DNA of 8,184 nucleotides, taken from NCBI GenBank assembly GCA_020053615.1, contig JAGVMW010000144.1, positions 1 to 8,184 on the forward strand, in the 5' to 3' direction. Positions 5,959 through 8,184 of the stretch are shown piece after piece. The translations under genes were made by a program, and so were the position numbers. The notes below the pieces were generated by a model. That model was not told the origin of the DNA. It saw only the letters and a program-made list of their open reading frames with translations, and did not search any database. The stretch's first letter is position 1, and every line of letters starts with the position of its first letter. Source of the DNA: an archaeon (lineage in GTDB: Archaea > Nanobdellota > Nanobdellia > Woesearchaeales > GW2011-AR9).

Positions 5959-7685
5959 TTGGTTTTGGCTATCGCTGCTTTTACAAATCCCAAATATAAC
6001 GGATTTGACTTTAATGGGGTAGATGTAAATTCCGGATGCGCCTGAGTAGCTACAAAATAAGGATGCACCTCTCGCGGCAATTCTAATGTCTGCATGATTT
6101 CTCTTCCGGGTGCTCTTCCAGAAAAAATCAATCCAGATTTTTCTAATAATTCAATATAATTTGGATTACATTCCCAGCGATGGCGGAATCTTTCCCGAGT
6201 AAATGTACTTCCATAAAGTTCAGCTGCAAATGTTCCTGGTTTTATTTCTACATCCTGCCCGCCCAAGCGCATATTTCCTCCTAGCTCGGCAATGCGCTGC
6301 TGCTCCGGCAGCAAATCAATCACGGGATTAGAGGTTTGAGAATTTACTTCAGTAGAATTAGCATCAGTTAATCCGCATACGTTTCGGGCATACTCTACTA
6401 CTGCCATTTGAAAACCGAAGCATAATCCCAGATAAGGTATTTTATTCTCTCGGGCATATTTTATGCAAGTGATTTTTCCTTCTGCTCCACGGCTTCCGAA
6501 TGCTCCAGGAACTAAGATGCCATTTAATTCAGCTAACTCCGCCGTAGCTTTCTCTTCGCTAAGAAAAGTAGTATCAATCCATTTTAAATTTACTTTTGCT
6601 CCAAAGTTAGTTCCGGCATGCTCTAAAGCTTTTATGATAGATGCATAAGAATCACGCAAAGCAGTATATTTTCCGGTTATGCCGATAGTTATTTCTTTTT
6701 CTAATCCTAATAGTTTGTAAACGTAGTTCTCCCATTCATTTTTAGCCGTTTCATCGATTTTTGTTCGAGATTGCAATCCTAAAAATTGAATGGCCTGCTC
6801 ATCTAACTTTGATTTTCGCAACAGTGTGGGTAATAAATAAATGCTATCTACATCATGTACGCTAACTACTCTTTCTATAGGAACATTAGCGAAAACGCTG
6901 ATTTTTTCCCGAACTTTATCTATCACTTGATGCTGGCAGCGGCAAGCTACTATGTCCGGCTGAATTCCCTGACTCATTAATTCTTTTAATCCTAACTGGG
7001 CAGCTTTACTTTTCTGCTCTCCTAAGAATCCCGGTTCTAACACGTAAGTTAAAGCTACGTGACATACATTTTCTTTACCTTCTTCATAAGCTAATTCGCG
7101 CATGGCTTCAATGAAATAAGCGTTTTCGATATCTCCCACTGTACCTCCTACTTCTACAAATACTACGTCTACTCCGGAAGTTAAGGCAAGATTTCGGACG
7201 AAGTTTTTTATTTCTCCAGTTACATGAGGTATGAACTGCACGTCTCTGCCTAGATATGAACCTTTTCTTTCTTGGCTTAATACTTGAGTGAAGAGTTTTC
7301 CTCCGGTTAAATAATTGTTCTTGGTTAGGTTAGTTCCCAAGAAACGTTCATAAGTTCCTAAGTCCATATCGCTTTCTGTGCCGTCATCTAACACAAAAAC
7401 TTCTCCATGGCGAAAAGGATTTAATGTTCCAGCATCTACATTAAGATAACCGTCAAATTTCATTGCTGTAACTTTTAACCCTTGTATCTGAAGTAATTTA
7501 GCTAAAGAAGCGGCAAAAATTCCTTTTCCCAAACCAGACATCACTGTACCATAAACAATAACGAATTTGGCTTTTCCTTTGATGTAGCCTTCTGGTAAGG
7601 GATTATAATATTCGTGTTCTTCGCTCTTTTTAGAAACAGTGTGCGGCAGTCCCTGATAAGATAATCCAGCGTTAATTCCGTGCAT
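5955..7685 (-). CDS. pyrG: CTP synthase (glutamine-hydrolysing)
   Basis: Converts UTP, ATP and glutamine to CTP in the cytoplasm. The 576 residues hold both expected domains. The amidoligase domain (about 41-300) has a P-loop-like GTVMSGLGKGIFAAS at 46-60, where most enzymes read GGVVSSLGKG. It also has FDGYLNVDAGTLNPFRHGEVFVLDDG, the FIPHVTGEI segment and VEVGGTVGDIE. The class I glutaminase domain (about 333-576) has LVPGAFGSRG (oxyanion region), nucleophile Cys422 in GLCFGFQ, and His550/Glu552 in AHPEF. The N-terminus carries about 38 extra residues before the usual start (KAKFVIVYG). No alternative ATG, GTG or TTG lies closer to the core, so the ATG at 7685 is kept. The gene is convergent with priS, sharing TTAA at the stops. 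Confidence 0.97.
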   Translation of the reverse strand: MHGINAGLSYQGLPHTVSKKSEEHEYYNPLPEGYIKGKAKFVIVYGTVMSGLGKGIFAASLAKLLQIQGLKVTAMKFDGYLNVDAGTLNPFRHGEVFVLDDGTESDMDLGTYERFLGTNLTKNNYLTGGKLFTQVLSQERKGSYLGRDVQFIPHVTGEIKNFVRNLALTSGVDVVFVEVGGTVGDIENAYFIEAMRELAYEEGKENVCHVALTYVLEPGFLGEQKSKAAQLGLKELMSQGIQPDIVACRCQHQVIDKVREKISVFANVPIERVVSVHDVDSIYLLPTLLRKSKLDEQAIQFLGLQSRTKIDETAKNEWENYVYKLLGLEKEITIGITGKYTALRDSYASIIKALEHAGTNFGAKVNLKWIDTTFLSEEKATAELAELNGILVPGAFGSRGAEGKITCIKYARENKIPYLGLCFGFQMAVVEYARNVCGLTDANSTEVNSQTSNPVIDLLPEQQRIAELGGNMRLGGQDVEIKPGTFAAELYGSTFTRERFRHRWECNPNYIELLEKSGLIFSGRAPGREIMQTLELPREVHPYFVATQAHPEFTSTPLKSNPLYLGFVKAAIAKTN

Positions 7686-7699
7686 TTTAATTCACGGAT

Positions 7700-7712
7700 T
7701 ATTTAAAAAATA
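7700..7712 (-). promoter_or_regulatory. Probable TATA box of pyrG
   Basis: On the minus strand TATTTTTTAAATA lies about 18-27 bases before the ATG at 7685, with no Shine-Dalgarno between, suggesting a leaderless mRNA as for neighbouring genes. The spacing is a little short. A second AT-rich site, GAATTATTAA (7720-7729), could serve instead and would give a leader of roughly 14 bases. Confidence 0.5.
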
Positions 7713-7713
7713 G

Positions 7714-7809
7714 AGGTGGTTAATAATTCTTTCCGCACGACTGAGTGGAAGTGAAAAGTATATTTTAACGGCACAGTCCGTTTTGTGAGTGATAGCACCA
7801 TATCCACCT
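7714..7809 (+). other. Possible structured RNA or folded DNA upstream of pyrG
   Basis: AGGTGG (7714-7719) can pair with CCACCT (7804-7809), enclosing two small hairpins: TTCC/GGAA (7731-7734 with 7747-7750) and AACGG/CCGTT (7767-7771 with 7778-7782). The sequence is less AT-rich than its surroundings, and the closing stem is followed at once by GAAAACA. The arrangement loosely recalls a small archaeal guide RNA, but no convincing C/D or H/ACA box set is present. Stems are short, so this is tentative. Confidence 0.25.
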
Positions 7810-7841
7810 GAAAACAAGGACGGCTTTGCCGTCCTGTTTTC
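7810..7841. repeat. Strong inverted repeat, 14 base pairs with one bulge
   Basis: GAAAAC (7810-7815) pairs with GTTTTC (7836-7841) and AGGACGGC (7817-7824) with GCCGTCCT (7828-7835). A is bulged at 7816 and the loop is TTT. It is the most stable hairpin in this gap and is unusually G/C-rich for the region. No T run follows on either strand, so it is not a classical terminator. It may be a transposon-associated or REP-like stem-loop, or the 3' end of a small RNA. Confidence 0.7.
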
Positions 7842-7845
7842 ATTT

Positions 7846-7872
7846 AATGGGGTTGTCTAAAAAGCCCCCATT
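7846..7872. repeat. AATGGGG/CCCCATT inverted repeat, possible IS terminus
   Basis: AATGGGG (7846-7852) is complementary to CCCCATT (7866-7872) around TTGTCTAAAAAGC. GGGGTTGTCTAAAAAG resembles the GGG-TTGTC-AAA style of many insertion sequence ends. Only one copy is in the window, so the boundary cannot be proved. Confidence 0.4.
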
Positions 7873-7894
7873 TTATTCTATTTAAATTTGTATA

Positions 7895-7914
7895 GTACCG
7901 ATATTGGTTAACAT
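7895..7914 (+). repeat. 20-bp GTTAAC repeat, copy 1
   Basis: GTACCGATATTGGTTAACAT. First of four copies with shared pattern GTAYC, variable centre, then GTTAAC and WT. It lies inverted relative to copy 2 and is separated from it by 73 bases, which contain a 9-bp hairpin (GTGTTTTTA/TAAAAACAC, 7929-7937 with 7950-7958). Confidence 0.75.
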
Positions 7915-7987
7915 CGAAAATGTAAAATGTGTTTTTAAATGTTTATAAATAAAAACACCACCGTGCCAATGGTTTACTTTTTCCAAA

Positions 7988-8007
7988 ATGTTAACCAAAA
8001 CTGATAC
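7988..8007 (-). repeat. 20-bp GTTAAC repeat, copy 2 (inverted)
   Basis: On the minus strand GTATCAGTTTTGGTTAACAT. Read on the + strand toward the transposase it begins ATGTTAACC, so a 5'-TG element end could lie at about 7989, as in IS481- or IS3-like elements. This is inference. Confidence 0.75.
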
Positions 8008-8037
8008 CCCCTTTCTTTTTCCCGTTCAAAACCCATA

Positions 8038-8077
8038 GTACCGTTTTCAGTTAACTTGTATCGAAATTGGTTAACAT
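8038..8077 (+). repeat. 20-bp GTTAAC repeats, copies 3 and 4 in direct tandem
   Basis: GTACCGTTTTCAGTTAACTT (8038-8057) is followed without a gap by GTATCGAAATTGGTTAACAT (8058-8077). Direct abutting copies at two helical turns suggest adjacent binding sites for one protein, such as the transposase encoded next to them. Confidence 0.75.
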
Positions 8078-8089
8078 AATTGTGGCTTT

Positions 8090-8184
8090 TTAAAGCCGCT
8101 TTTTGTATGCCTCGTTTGGTGTTAAGTAATCAGTCGCTTCACTAAGTCTATCGTCGTTGTACCAGTTTACAAACTCTTCTACTG
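8090..8184 (-). CDS. Transposase, rve/DDE type, C-terminal fragment (runs off window)
   Basis: The minus strand is open from the right edge to a TAA at 8090-8092. The 30 visible residues include EEFVNWYNDDRLSEATDYLTPNEAY and end KKRL. This matches the C-terminal end of retroviral-integrase-like transposase cores (IS481/IS3-type), where F-x-x-W-Y-N is followed by a short helix and LTPxEAY. The catalytic Asp/Glu residues lie outside the window, so activity cannot be judged. The usual Arg-Pro-His after the YN motif is replaced by DDRLSEA, as in some divergent members. A small hairpin, GGCTTT/AAAGCC (8084-8097), covers the stop codon. The nearby 20-bp repeats are candidate transposase binding sites. 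Confidence 0.8.
   Translation of the reverse strand, partial: VEEFVNWYNDDRLSEATDYLTPNEAYKKRL

Noticed and set aside
7714..7816. H/ACA or C/D box guide RNA
   Set aside because: There is an ACA after a stem and a GUGAU-like string, but no complete box set or kink-turn at the required positions; left as a weak structured region only.
1..8184. CRISPR arrays, tRNA or rRNA genes, toxin-antitoxin or defence cassettes
   Set aside because: No regularly spaced direct repeats, cloverleaf, rRNA-like conserved segments or recognisable defence genes were seen.

Overview
The window looks archaeal. It carries a deoxyhypusine synthase fragment, the archaeal/eukaryotic-type RNA polymerase subunit Rpo11 (RpoL) and an archaeal/eukaryotic-type DNA primase catalytic subunit (PriS). 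TATA boxes, some preceded by a purine-rich BRE-like CGAAA, lie about 23-29 bases before the start codons, as expected for leaderless archaeal transcripts. The single-polypeptide primase with a large-subunit-like iron-sulfur domain, the short proteins and the CTP synthase variant motif suggest a DPANN lineage such as Woesearchaeota or a relative. That placement is an inference from protein style, not a phylogeny.

Layout. 1-765 (+): C-terminal part of deoxyhypusine synthase, entering from the left edge. 873-1079 (+): a 68-residue two-helix membrane protein with a Cys-rich tail, the only gene here with a clear Shine-Dalgarno, followed by a T-rich terminator. 1102-2313 (-): an HD-domain protein resembling the hydrolase half of RelA/SpoT proteins. 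It is transcribed divergently from rpoL (2413-2682, +) across a 99-base two-promoter spacer. 2689-2837: a 133-bp MITE-like element with perfect 16-bp terminal inverted repeats and an exact 8-bp target-site duplication. 2870-3037 (+): a possible 55-residue ORF. 3103-5958 (+): priS, interrupted by a 442-residue LAGLIDADG intein in the SGxxGxH active-site motif and carrying a fused PriL-CTD-like Fe-S domain and a charged tail. 5955-7685 (-): pyrG, whose stop codon overlaps that of priS. 7686-8089: 404 noncoding bases with strong hairpins and four copies of a 20-bp GTTAAC-containing repeat. 8090-8184 (-): C-terminal end of an rve-type transposase running off the right edge.

The cellular genes are informational or nucleotide-metabolism housekeeping genes: eIF5A modification, transcription, replication priming and CTP synthesis. 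They sit mostly as single transcription units, not as one operon. Three mobile layers are superimposed: an intein, a MITE and an insertion-sequence end. I found no CRISPR array, tRNA, rRNA or defence cassette. The most interesting features are the fused primase with its intein, the MITE with clean insertion footprints, the solitary HD hydrolase, and the repeat-rich IS end.
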